Assembly (NCBI GenBank): GCA_017455845.1
Contig: JAFSYY010000116.1
Coordinates: 1-38,989 of the forward strand
Source: Prevotella sp.
Lineage (GTDB): Bacteria > Bacteroidota > Bacteroidia > Bacteroidales > Bacteroidaceae
Length of the DNA stretch: 38,989 bases
Direction: 5' to 3'
Made by a program: the position numbers and the translations under genes. Below, piece by piece: positions 15,147 through 22,098 of the stretch (position 1 is its first letter; each line of letters begins with the position of its first letter). A model generated the notes under the pieces. It saw only the letters and a program-made list of their open reading frames with translations. It did not search any database and had not been told where the DNA came from.

Positions 15147-15653
15147 ATGAACAGAAAGAAATACCTATGTAGAATCTGGTGTAAGGTACCGCCGGTACTA
15201 TTCACTATTCTCTTTTCTCTATTCACTAGCCCCGCAGGGGCGCAAAACGGGGCGCAGACAGACAGTCTGACTATCCGTGATGTGTTCAAGGCCATGCCCG
15301 ACTCGCTGGTGCCTTATCTTACCACCAACAATCGGCTGGACATGATGGACTTCATGGATGCGAAGATGAAGGCCGTGGTGAAGAATGTGCTGGAGGGTGA
15401 GTCGGAGATGGTCTTCCTGTCAGATGACTCCCTGTGTGTGAAGATGAACGAGGCCGTTGTCCTGGAGTTGAAAATGGAAAAGACCGATACCAGCATGGCT
15501 GTTTGCATGAAGAAGACCTATAACACAGCAGGACACCAAAAGGAAGTTATTACCCAACGGTTTACTTCCTCTTGGTGTCCTGTTTCTTTGCCTTCCTCGT
15601 CGTCCACGCTTTTGCGGCGCGATGAAGAGGTCATGGAAAAGCCTCACTTCTGA
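15147..15653 (+). CDS. DUF3256 secreted protein with altered C-terminus
   Basis: A signal peptide (to about AQNGAQ) is followed by the DUF3256 pattern: DVFKAMPDSLVPYLTTNNRLDMMDFMDAKMKAVVKNVLEGESEM, then LCVKMNEAVVLELKM. Function unknown; family members are exported Bacteroidales proteins typically near 200 residues. Here the product has 168 residues and ends in an atypical Ser-rich stretch; an 18-base-pair inverted repeat lies in that part of the gene. The hydrophobic core of the signal peptide (LFTILFSLFTS) is encoded by a short 7-base array. The stop overlaps the convergent gene on the other strand by 10 bases. It is probably cotranscribed with rsmE. Confidence 0.75.
   Translation: MNRKKYLCRIWCKVPPVLFTILFSLFTSPAGAQNGAQTDSLTIRDVFKAMPDSLVPYLTTNNRLDMMDFMDAKMKAVVKNVLEGESEMVFLSDDSLCVKMNEAVVLELKMEKTDTSMAVCMKKTYNTAGHQKEVITQRFTSSWCPVSLPSSSSTLLRRDEEVMEKPHF
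15199..15226. repeat. 7-base repeat array inside a signal-peptide coding region
   Basis: Four heptamers in a row, TATTCAC, TATTCTC, TTTTCTC, TATTCAC, encode the hydrophobic part of the DUF3256 signal peptide. The pattern resembles the arrays between other genes of the window. Confidence 0.65.
15529..15582. repeat. Long inverted repeat near the convergent gene ends
   Basis: CAGGACACCAAAAGGAAG (15529-15546) pairs with CTTCCTCTTGGTGTCCTG (15565-15582), with one mismatch in 18, around an 18-base loop. It lies inside the DUF3256 frame about 60-125 bases before the convergent stops. It could slow or end transcription from both sides, although no T-run follows. Confidence 0.7.
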
Positions 15654-16138
15654 TTCCTGGGCATCTGCGGCGGCCGCTGTCCGTTGCCGGGGTGCGGTTC
15701 GTTGCCCTGTTTCGGCTGTCTGTTACGGTTGAACTTCCTGAACATGTGGCGATGGAATTTGTCCTCCGCCTTCAGGATGCTGTAGACCTTTGATGCCGGC
15801 AGGAACTCCAGGAACCGCTCATGATAAGTTTTCTGTATGCGTTTCATCTCCAGTTCTGTCTCGTCACGTTCGCGAACAGCCTTCAGACATGATGCCTCGT
15901 CTTGCGGCATGAGGTTGCCCAGGTTGCGCTGGCGCTCGAACAAGGCTCGCTGCTTGGACTGCATCTCATGGTAGACGGGGAAGAATTTTACCACCTCCTG
16001 CGTCGACAGTTTAGCCTCTTCGGTGATGAATTTCTGCAGTTCGGCATCGAACTTCTCCGGTGAGAATTTCTGCTCTTCCTGTGCACTGACGGTCAGTGCA
16101 GCCATGAGCACGATGATGATAGAATAAACCTTTCTCAT
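15644..16138 (-). CDS. Periplasmic Spy/CpxP-like protein
   Basis: The 164-residue product has a signal peptide (MRKVYSIIIVLMAALTVSAQ) and a helical, charged mature part (FSPEKFDAELQKFITEEAKLS, then RALFERQRNL and LPASKVYSILKAEDKFHRHMF). The alternating helices and the LT/L-P-x-x-x-x-Y-x-I-L-K pattern recall the Spy/CpxP and zinc-resistance-associated chaperone-like proteins that follow ECF sigma operons in Bacteroidetes. The tail is Pro/Gln/Asn/Arg-rich. It starts 10 bases after the anti-sigma gene. The reverse-strand ATG ending at 16138 was chosen because it begins a clean signal peptide; longer versions overlap the anti-sigma frame. Confidence 0.65.
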   Translation of the reverse strand: MRKVYSIIIVLMAALTVSAQEEQKFSPEKFDAELQKFITEEAKLSTQEVVKFFPVYHEMQSKQRALFERQRNLGNLMPQDEASCLKAVRERDETELEMKRIQKTYHERFLEFLPASKVYSILKAEDKFHRHMFRKFNRNRQPKQGNEPHPGNGQRPPQMPRNQK

Positions 16139-16148
16139 AACTCCTTGT

Positions 16149-16541
16149 TTAAATATCAGCCAAGAGGCTGGCGTAGATGTCTTCATTGTCGAGCATGGCA
16201 TAGTCGGCAGCCTCATCAATAAAGTCATCGTTGTATTCCATCGATATCTGAGGGATATTGCTCTGCAGCGTGTCGGCAGTCTGCTTGTCAAGGTTCTGAT
16301 ATACGGTGACGCCGAACATTGCCAGACAGATACAGGCGGCAGCATAGAGTAGGGGCCTGAGATACCTGATGACAGCCGACTTCTTAGGCTCCTGTGCCGA
16401 CAGTCTCTGCTGTTCTTGCATCTCCTGTGCAGGCAGTTTCTGCATCACCTGTGCCGTCAGTTGCTCAAAATATCCTTCCGGCACGGTGAACGGGTTTCTG
16501 TTGCCCATTTTGCTTCTGATATAATCTTCCTCGTTGAACAT
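16149..16541 (-). CDS. Putative anti-sigma factor (single membrane helix)
   Basis: A 130-residue protein beginning MFNEEDYIRSKMGNRNPFTVPEGYFEQL, the NPFTVPEGYFE pattern seen in small proteins encoded after ECF sigma genes in Bacteroidales. It has one membrane helix (about residues 62-81, LRPLLYAAACICLAMFGVTV) and an acidic periplasmic end (MEYNDDFIDEAADYAML). It lies 44 bases after the sigma gene. Position and topology support an anti-sigma role by holding the sigma factor at the membrane; no zinc-binding HxxxCxxC motif is present, so it is not a ZAS-type anti-sigma. Confidence 0.65.
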   Translation of the reverse strand: MFNEEDYIRSKMGNRNPFTVPEGYFEQLTAQVMQKLPAQEMQEQQRLSAQEPKKSAVIRYLRPLLYAAACICLAMFGVTVYQNLDKQTADTLQSNIPQISMEYNDDFIDEAADYAMLDNEDIYASLLADI

Positions 16542-16585
16542 AGTTTTGTTGTTTTTTATGATTGACGTAAGGTTGCTTCAAAGGT

Positions 16586-17140
16586 TTAATCGAAGCGTTT
16601 AAAAAACTCTGTGATTTTTTTCACGGCGATATGATAAGAGGCTTTCAGTGCACCTTCCGAGGTGCCGAGGGTCTTGCTGATATCGCTGTATTTCATGTCG
16701 TCGTAGTAGCGCAGCAGGAACACGGTGCGCTGCACATCGGGCAGGCTGGCGATGGCTTCCTGCAGTTGGGCCTCTGCCTGGCTGCCGTCAAAATAGTCGT
16801 CGGCCATCAGTTGGTTGGCTATGCCCGTGTCAATATCGTCGGCACTTACTGCCGGCCGGCTCTTCTGTCTGCGGATGAAGTCCAGTGCCTCGTTGATGGC
16901 GATGCGTGTGAGCCAGGTGATAATCTTTGAGTCGCCATGGAAACTGTCTATCGATGTCCATGCCTTCAGGAGTGCGTTCTGCAGGATGTCGTTGCTGTCC
17001 TCGTGGGTGAGCACGATGCGCCGCACCTGCCAGTACAGTTTCTCACTGTATTGGCCTACCATCATCTCGAAGCCCCTGGTGCGTGTCTTCGGGTCTTTGA
17101 TGAGGGCTTTCAACTGTTCGTCGTCATAGCAGGCTTTCAT
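16586..17140 (-). CDS. ECF-type RNA polymerase sigma-70 factor
   Basis: The 184-residue protein contains both ECF parts: region 2 (FEMMVGQYSEKLYWQVRRIVLTHEDSNDILQNALLKAW, followed by the DNA-contacting ITWLTRIAINEALDFIRRQK) and region 4 (ASLPDVQRTVFLLRYYDDMKYSDISKTLGTSEGALKASYHIAVKKI). It redirects RNA polymerase to a specific set of promoters. Its neighbours are a likely anti-sigma factor and a Spy-like protein downstream, and an L,D-transpeptidase gene 23 bases upstream on the same strand. This suggests an envelope-stress regulon that may include itself. Confidence 0.92.
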   Translation of the reverse strand: MKACYDDEQLKALIKDPKTRTRGFEMMVGQYSEKLYWQVRRIVLTHEDSNDILQNALLKAWTSIDSFHGDSKIITWLTRIAINEALDFIRRQKSRPAVSADDIDTGIANQLMADDYFDGSQAEAQLQEAIASLPDVQRTVFLLRYYDDMKYSDISKTLGTSEGALKASYHIAVKKITEFFKRFD

Positions 17141-17163
17141 GTGCTCTTAGTGTTTTTGACGCG

Positions 17164-18753
17164 TTATAGCAGATATGGTTTAATATGGCGGTATATCTGT
17201 ATGTCGTATTCATAGCGGTCGGGCCATGTCTCCATCTCTCCTGTCTCCGGGTTGGGGTATAGCGTGTAGTAGTCTATGGTCAGTGGCACGGTGGGGCTGA
17301 CGTTTGTCGACTGTATGAGTCTTACGGGCTCGCTGTTGCCTTCTTTTTCGCGCTCTTCAAGATACTGCTTGCCTTTGTCGCTCTCTGGCTTCATGTCGAT
17401 GGAGAGGCGTATTTTGTCGAGCAGCCATTCGTCGGGATTGTCGAGGAGGAACAGGGTCAGGTAGAAAGGCTTTTCCACGCGCACGCAGCCGTGGGAGATG
17501 GTGCGCCGCTCATAGTTGAAGGCTTTCCTGTTGTTGGTGTCGTGCAGATAGACATCAAACTGGTTGTTGAACCTGAAGATCAGCCTGCCCAGCGAGTTGC
17601 CCTTGCCGCTGTGCTGGGCCACGCGATAGGCTCCGCTGCGCAGTTGTTCGCGGGTGATATGCCTCGGGTCAATGGTGTCGCCGGAGGCACGGTGTACGAT
17701 GAAGTAGTTGTTGCGTGCGAAGTAGGTGGAGTCGCCTGCATGGGGGCTGACCTCATCGCGCAGGATAGTGCCAGGTATGTTCCATTCCGGGTTCACCTGT
17801 ATGAGGCGTATGTTGCTTGCCAGGAGTGGTGTCTTCGTCTTCCAGGCACCGCAGCAGATCTTCATGGCGAAGGTGCTGTCGGGGCCTATCGCCCAGAGTG
17901 TCTGCGAAGGGATGTTGACAAAGACATGGCGTTCGCCGGGTTTGATGCACTGTGTGTGTCGCCAGCGCAGCCGTTCCATGTTACAGAGTATGCGCTTCCG
18001 TCCGTCGGGCGTGGAGTCGGTCGTCAGGCGTTGTTTCAACAGCCGGTAGACGGGATGCGTGGATTCTGTGGTTTCCAGATAGTCGGTCGGCTGGCTGTCG
18101 CGGGCATGCTGCAGAGCCTCTTTCACAAAGTCTTTCGACGGCTGCTCCAGGTCGATGTCGTAGACCTGGCGGTAGCCGCCTTCGTTCCTCGCGTCCAGTC
18201 GGTTCAACACCTTGTGCGGGTTCATGAAGCCGTAGCGCTGCCCCAGGGCATAGCGTATATAGGCCTTGCTGAGGTATAGTTCTAGCGTGGCCATGCTTCT
18301 GCCTGCGCTGGTGGCGGCAGAGTCGAAGTCCAAGTGCTCGAAGTGGCGGGCCTCTTCTTTGATGGCATCGGTGAAGAAAGCCTGTGGCGACAGGCCTGTC
18401 TCTGAGGCTTTCTGCTCCAGGTAGCGGGCCAGTTCGTCGGCCTTGTCCGTAAAGGCGTTGTCGGCATCCACCCACACCCATTCGCCACCTTCTTTATAAT
18501 AGCGGTCAACCATCAGGTCGGCCTGTAGGCTGTCGTTATGATTGGAAACAAAAAGCCCAAGATGCCGTTTGGCATCCTGAGCACTGTCTGTCAATAATTG
18601 TCTGCGCAGATCTGATGTCCGATCTGCTTCCGTGTTTGCCTTGAAGTGTGTGCAGGCGGTTGCTATGAGCGTAAATACGACGGCTGAAGCAATTCGCGTT
18701 ATCAGCGTATGGTAACCTTGCGCACTGTCTTGCCTATTTTCAGAATATAGCAT
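17164..18753 (-). CDS. L,D-transpeptidase (YcbB/ErfK family) lipoprotein
   Basis: It makes or remodels 3-3 peptidoglycan cross-links, or attaches proteins to the wall, in the periplasm. The YkuD catalytic motif ISHGCVRVEKP has the nucleophile Cys at about residue 423, and the conserved His of NYFIVH and the HVFVNIPSQTLWAI strand precede it. This is the YcbB layout: an N-terminal region, then KTPLLASNIRLIQVNPEWNIPGTILRDEV with the WxxP-type segment. The N-terminus has a hydrophobic segment ending LIATAC, suggesting a lipoprotein. The start (ATG at 18753) overlaps the upstream gene by 52 bases, and no other ATG keeps the signal segment. It sits directly before the ECF sigma gene on the same strand. 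Confidence 0.88.
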   Translation of the reverse strand: MLYSENRQDSAQGYHTLITRIASAVVFTLIATACTHFKANTEADRTSDLRRQLLTDSAQDAKRHLGLFVSNHNDSLQADLMVDRYYKEGGEWVWVDADNAFTDKADELARYLEQKASETGLSPQAFFTDAIKEEARHFEHLDFDSAATSAGRSMATLELYLSKAYIRYALGQRYGFMNPHKVLNRLDARNEGGYRQVYDIDLEQPSKDFVKEALQHARDSQPTDYLETTESTHPVYRLLKQRLTTDSTPDGRKRILCNMERLRWRHTQCIKPGERHVFVNIPSQTLWAIGPDSTFAMKICCGAWKTKTPLLASNIRLIQVNPEWNIPGTILRDEVSPHAGDSTYFARNNYFIVHRASGDTIDPRHITREQLRSGAYRVAQHSGKGNSLGRLIFRFNNQFDVYLHDTNNRKAFNYERRTISHGCVRVEKPFYLTLFLLDNPDEWLLDKIRLSIDMKPESDKGKQYLEEREKEGNSEPVRLIQSTNVSPTVPLTIDYYTLYPNPETGEMETWPDRYEYDIQIYRHIKPYLL

Positions 18754-19016
18754 CCTTTTGGCAGATTAAGTTCAATACGCTGCGACGGCCCTTCTATTTT
18801 ATAGGAAGCGACTGCCCTGCCCGTGAGCGACACTACTTCGAGAACCAGGCCGTTGCCGCCTTGCACTGTGACGGCACCCTTATCAAAATTTATGGTCGGA
18901 GCGGCTTCGTCTATCTGTTCTGCCACACCCATTTCCACAGCCATCGTCATGGCCTGTGCGGGTATGGAGAGCGTCAGGATGGCCGCTGTCGCCATCATTA
19001 TCAGTTTCTTTTGCAT
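18702..19016 (-). CDS. Small exported protein with a type IX-like sorting domain
   Basis: The 104-residue product is a signal peptide (MQKKLIMMATAAILTLSIPAQA), about 25 linker residues and one beta-rich domain: GGNGLVLEVVSLTGRAVASY, then LPKGCYILKIGKTVRKVTIR. This matches the C-terminal sorting domain of type IX secretion substrates (hydrophobic strand, LTGR turn, YILKIG and a final Lys/Arg strand). There is no passenger domain. It is either an unusual mini-substrate, a remnant of a larger protein, or a free domain with another use. ATG at 19016 was preferred over 19067 because it begins the signal peptide and fits the promoter. Confidence 0.7.
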   Translation of the reverse strand: MQKKLIMMATAAILTLSIPAQAMTMAVEMGVAEQIDEAAPTINFDKGAVTVQGGNGLVLEVVSLTGRAVASYKIEGPSQRIELNLPKGCYILKIGKTVRKVTIR

Positions 19017-19040
19017 TTGCTTTTTTCTTTTTATTTGGCG

Positions 19041-19072
19041 CAAAGATAATAAAAAGATTTCAAACAACCAAA
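19041..19072 (-). promoter_or_regulatory. Promoter of the reverse-strand sorting-domain/transpeptidase genes
   Basis: On the reverse strand TTTG (19072-19069) is followed after 20 bases by TATCTTTG (19048-19041), an excellent match. The first gene starts at 19016. The short gaps downstream suggest the transcript may run through the transpeptidase, sigma, anti-sigma and Spy-like genes. Confidence 0.75.
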
Positions 19073-19095
19073 TTTTTTTGCAATAAATAATCTAT

Positions 19096-20013
19096 TTACA
19101 CGTCAAAAACCTGCATTTCGTTCGTCAGGAAGGTGTTTTCGAATATCTCGCGGGCCTGGTCAAGGAGTATCTGCTCGTCGGTATAGCGTGCGCTGAAGTG
19201 CCCCAGGAGCAGTTTGCCCACCTTCGCATCGCGGGCCACGGTGGCAGCCTGACGTGCCGTGGAGTGGTAGTATTTCTCGGCGCCGTCTTGCTTGTCGTCG
19301 GCGTAGGTGCTCTCGTGATAGAGGGTGTCTATGCCCTGTATCATCTTATGAAGGCCGGGCATATAGCGGGTGTCCGAGCAATAGGCGTAGGCGCGGGGCT
19401 TGTCGGCAGGCGTCACCAGTTGCTCGTGGGGTATCACGGTGCCGTCGTCCAGCGTATAGCCTTGCCCCGCCTTGATGTTGTTGATCTGTGAGACGGGGAT
19501 GCCATACATGTCGATCATCTCGCGGCGGATATGGGGCAGGGTGGGCTTTTCGCGAAACAGGAAGCCGGCGCATGGCATGCGGTGGTCCAGGGGTATGGAC
19601 TCCACGCTGACCGAGTGGTCTTCGAAGATGACCTGCTGCCGGCGGGTGTCTATGGGGTGAAACTCCACTTGATAGCCCATGTCATAGTTGAAGAAGAGGT
19701 CGAGTTGTGCCTGTAGCATGGGCTCCAGTGGTGCTGGCGCGTGGACATGTAGCGTGGCATGCCTGCCCAGCAGTGCGAAGGTGGAGATCATGCCTATGAT
19801 GCCGAAGCAGTGGTCGCCGTGCAGGTGTGAGATGAAGACATGTCCGAGTTTCTCGAACGACAGTCTGGAGCGTCGCAACTGCAGTTGTGCCCCCTCGCCG
19901 CAGTCAACCATGAATAGTTTGCCGCGGCACTCTACGACCTGCATCGACGGCATGTGGCGTGTGGTGGGCAGTGCGCTGCCACACCCCAGGATATGCAGAC
20001 GAAAAGGTTCCAT
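19096..20013 (-). CDS. rnz: Ribonuclease Z
   Basis: This zinc-dependent endonuclease trims the 3' ends of tRNA precursors. The 305-residue protein has the metallo-beta-lactamase signature SHLHGDHCFGIIGM (His 63, His 65, Asp 67, His 68), the RNase Z start LGCGSALPTTRHMPSMQVVE with MVDCGEGAQLQLRR, the SIPLDHRMPCAGFLF segment, YCSDTRYMP and the closing LLLGHFSARY. Length is typical for the short bacterial form (about 305-310). It starts 15 bases after a lipoprotein gene on the same strand, so the two are likely cotranscribed. Confidence 0.95.
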   Translation of the reverse strand: MEPFRLHILGCGSALPTTRHMPSMQVVECRGKLFMVDCGEGAQLQLRRSRLSFEKLGHVFISHLHGDHCFGIIGMISTFALLGRHATLHVHAPAPLEPMLQAQLDLFFNYDMGYQVEFHPIDTRRQQVIFEDHSVSVESIPLDHRMPCAGFLFREKPTLPHIRREMIDMYGIPVSQINNIKAGQGYTLDDGTVIPHEQLVTPADKPRAYAYCSDTRYMPGLHKMIQGIDTLYHESTYADDKQDGAEKYYHSTARQAATVARDAKVGKLLLGHFSARYTDEQILLDQAREIFENTFLTNEMQVFDV

Positions 20014-20028
20014 CGTTTTTCTCAGCGG

Positions 20029-20706
20029 TTACATGTTGTATTCATCGTCGAGCCCTTCGTCAATGATGATGCCCTTCAGGTCGTCCTCGGTATATTCCTC
20101 GCCGTGGGGATGGCCGTATTCCAGCACCTCGTTCTCTTCGTCGTTCGACCTCAGCACGAGCGAGTCGGCGGTCAGTTTCACGAGGTCGAAGTCCTGATAC
20201 TCTTCCATGTCGATGCCGTCTTCGCGTGTTGCCACCACTTGCAACTTCCCGTTGAAGATACGCCATGACTTGTAGACGATGGTGCTCTGGTCAATGCTCT
20301 CGGCCGCGCCGCCTCTCATGATGCGTATGCCCATCTCGTTGCTGCCGTCCAGCGGGTTGGGCATCACCCAGTCGCCGTTGAGCATCGACTTGTTGATGAC
20401 GAGTACAGCCTGTGTGGTGTCGGCATTGGCAATGACGGCTATCTCGTCGCCGACGGCATAGCCGCCAAACACCTTGTTCTTCTCCCGTGCACGTGCGGTG
20501 CTGATGCTGATGGTATCACCGGCATCGGTGATAATCTGCAGGGTGTTCATGGCCGACCCCTCGGCACAGAAGCCGTAGATGGTGGTGTCGCGCAGCACGT
20601 ACGACATCTGGTCCTCGTCACTGCTCATCTGGGGTTGCTGGCTGCCGTTCTTGCAGGCTGTCATCAAGGCCGCTGCAACCATCACTGAAAATAAACATTT
20701 CTTCAT
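20029..20706 (-). CDS. Lipoprotein, possibly lipocalin-like
   Basis: A 225-residue product with signal peptide and lipobox (LMTAC at about residue 18). The middle is beta-rich: DTISISTARAREKNKVFGGYAVGDEIAVIA, then NGDWVMPNPLDGSNEMGIRI and RIFNGKLQVVATRED, which resembles the lipocalin-like families of Bacteroidales lipoproteins (GxW near the start of a barrel). The end is strongly acidic. The assignment to a lipocalin fold is tentative. It is 15 bases before rnz and 64 bases after mazG on the same strand. Confidence 0.6.
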   Translation of the reverse strand: MKKCLFSVMVAAALMTACKNGSQQPQMSSDEDQMSYVLRDTTIYGFCAEGSAMNTLQIITDAGDTISISTARAREKNKVFGGYAVGDEIAVIANADTTQAVLVINKSMLNGDWVMPNPLDGSNEMGIRIMRGGAAESIDQSTIVYKSWRIFNGKLQVVATREDGIDMEEYQDFDLVKLTADSLVLRSNDEENEVLEYGHPHGEEYTEDDLKGIIIDEGLDDEYNM

Positions 20707-20770
20707 AGTCTATATTATCACGAATTAGAGAATAAGAGAATTATATCTTCACCATAACTGTTGATAATTG

Positions 20771-21637
20771 TTATTCCTCGCTGGCAAAGTGCCGCTTCGC
20801 CTCGTTCCACAGGGCGTCCATCTCTTCGAGGGTCATCTCCGTGAGCGGCTTTCCCGCACGTATGCTGTGCTCCTCAATATAGTTGAAGCGTCTGATAAAC
20901 TTCTGGTTGGTGCGCTCCAGTGCATTGTCGGGGTTCAGGTGATAGAGACGGGCGGCATTGATTACCGAGAAGAGGAAGTCGCCCAGTTCGTCGGTAGAGC
21001 GCTCCTTGTCCTCTTTCTGCAGTTCGGCCTCCAGTTCGGCGAGTTCCTCGTGCACTTTCTCCCACACATCCTCACGTCTCTGCCAGTCGAAGCCCACGTT
21101 GCGGGCCTTGTCCTGTATGCGGTAGGCCTTGATGAGCGAAGGTAGGGCTGAGGGCACACCGGAGAGCACCGTCTTGTTGCCGTCTTTCTCCTTCAGTTTT
21201 ATCTGCTCCCAGTTTTTCAGCACGTCGCTGCTGGTCTCCGCTGTCGAGTATTCGTCGGTGGTCTGGTCGTCGGCAGGCACGTAGGGTAGGGGCTTGGGGT
21301 CTGCTGCTCCTACCTGGCTGTGGTGATACACATGCGGGTGTCGGAAGATGAGTTTGTCGGTCTCTGTGTTCAGCACGTCGGCAATGTCAAACTGTCCTTT
21401 CTCGCGGGCAATCATCGCATAGAAGCAGGTATGCATCAGCACGTCGCCCAGTTCTTTCTTAATGTCCTGGATGTCGTCCTTGATGATGGCGTCGCACAGT
21501 TCAAACGTCTCCTCTATGGTGTTGGGGCGCAGGCTCTCGTTGGTCTGTTTCTTGTCCCAGGGGCATTTCTCTCGCAGTTGGTCGAGCACGTCGAGCAGCC
21601 GTGCGAAGGCTTTCATTTGTTCTTCTCTTGTATGCAT
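20771..21637 (-). CDS. mazG: Nucleoside triphosphate pyrophosphohydrolase
   Basis: MazG cleaves nucleoside triphosphates to monophosphate and pyrophosphate and is thought to clean the nucleotide pool. The protein (288 residues) shows the tandem MazG layout: LREKCPWDKKQTNESLRPNTIEETFELCDAI with the first EExxE-type metal site and KKELGDVLMH; a middle RHPHVY motif; and in the second half EKVHEELAELEAEL with STDELGDFLFSVINAARLY. Acidic residues for magnesium are present in both halves. It has its own promoter upstream and heads a likely operon with the lipoprotein and rnz. Confidence 0.95.
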   Translation of the reverse strand: MHTREEQMKAFARLLDVLDQLREKCPWDKKQTNESLRPNTIEETFELCDAIIKDDIQDIKKELGDVLMHTCFYAMIAREKGQFDIADVLNTETDKLIFRHPHVYHHSQVGAADPKPLPYVPADDQTTDEYSTAETSSDVLKNWEQIKLKEKDGNKTVLSGVPSALPSLIKAYRIQDKARNVGFDWQRREDVWEKVHEELAELEAELQKEDKERSTDELGDFLFSVINAARLYHLNPDNALERTNQKFIRRFNYIEEHSIRAGKPLTEMTLEEMDALWNEAKRHFASEE

Positions 21638-21679
21638 CTTTTCTTATTGAAGACTGTTGTTTGCTTACCAATTCTGTTG

Positions 21680-21711
21680 CAAAGGTATGAAATAAAAAAC
21701 AAACCGCCAAA
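21680..21711 (-). promoter_or_regulatory. Promoter of mazG
   Basis: On the reverse strand TTTG (21711-21708), 20 bases, then TACCTTTG (21687-21680). The mazG ATG follows 42 bases later. The promoter lies just beside AT-rich element 1. Confidence 0.75.
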
Positions 21712-21762
21712 AATTGCGGCATAATTTTCCGGCCTGCAGTTCAAACGGACCTATTTACGTCG

Positions 21763-22010
21763 CGAACTAGGTCAGTATAATCCCTTTTGGAACGCTACGC
21801 GTCTTATCAAAAACAAATAAAAACAAAAAAAACAAATAAAAACAATATTGAGTCTATTTTAAAGTAGACTTAATATTCTATTCTCGCACCCCGTACCCCG
21901 GAACGGCGCACCTGGAACTCAATGCTAAGAAAGATGGTTTTTATTTGTTTTTTTTGTTTTTATTTGTTTTTTAAAAGACCGCTTGCGGTTATAAATCCCG
22001 ACCGAGTTCG
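21763..22010. repeat. AT-rich palindromic element, copy 1
   Basis: This fills most of the 443-base gap between mazG and menA. Outer ends CGAACTAGGTC (21763-21773) and GACCGAGTTCG (22000-22010) are inverted. Inside lie GGAACGCTACGCGTCTTATC on the left and a mini-hairpin ACCGCTTGCGGT on the right (about 21978-21989). Inverted arms of 35 bases (21809-21843 and 21937-21971) are built from AAAAACAAATAAAAAC units. The 93-base core contains its own inverted repeat (21844-21856 with 21865-21877, one mismatch) and a GC-rich part with GCACCCCGTACCCC. No open reading frame is evident. Two more copies occur at 25083 and 26603. Confidence 0.85.
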
Positions 22011-22039
22011 ACTTTTGGAGTCTGTTTCCAATCGCAGGC

Positions 22040-22098
22040 GGAAAATCGGTCATAATAGTTGAACAGGTTGGAAAAATCGGTCAAAACAGTTGAGACAG
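22040..22098. repeat. Duplicated menA gene end
   Basis: Two imperfect copies of about 28 bases, 22040-22066 and 22070-22098, both read GGAAAA(A)TCGGTCA followed by an A-rich stretch and AGTTGA. The second contains the menA stop codon (TCA 22081-22083); the first repeats it downstream of the gene. Confidence 0.6.

Noticed and set aside
17491..18279. A 262-codon forward frame
   Set aside because: It is the antisense shadow of the L,D-transpeptidase gene, whose catalytic motif is clear.
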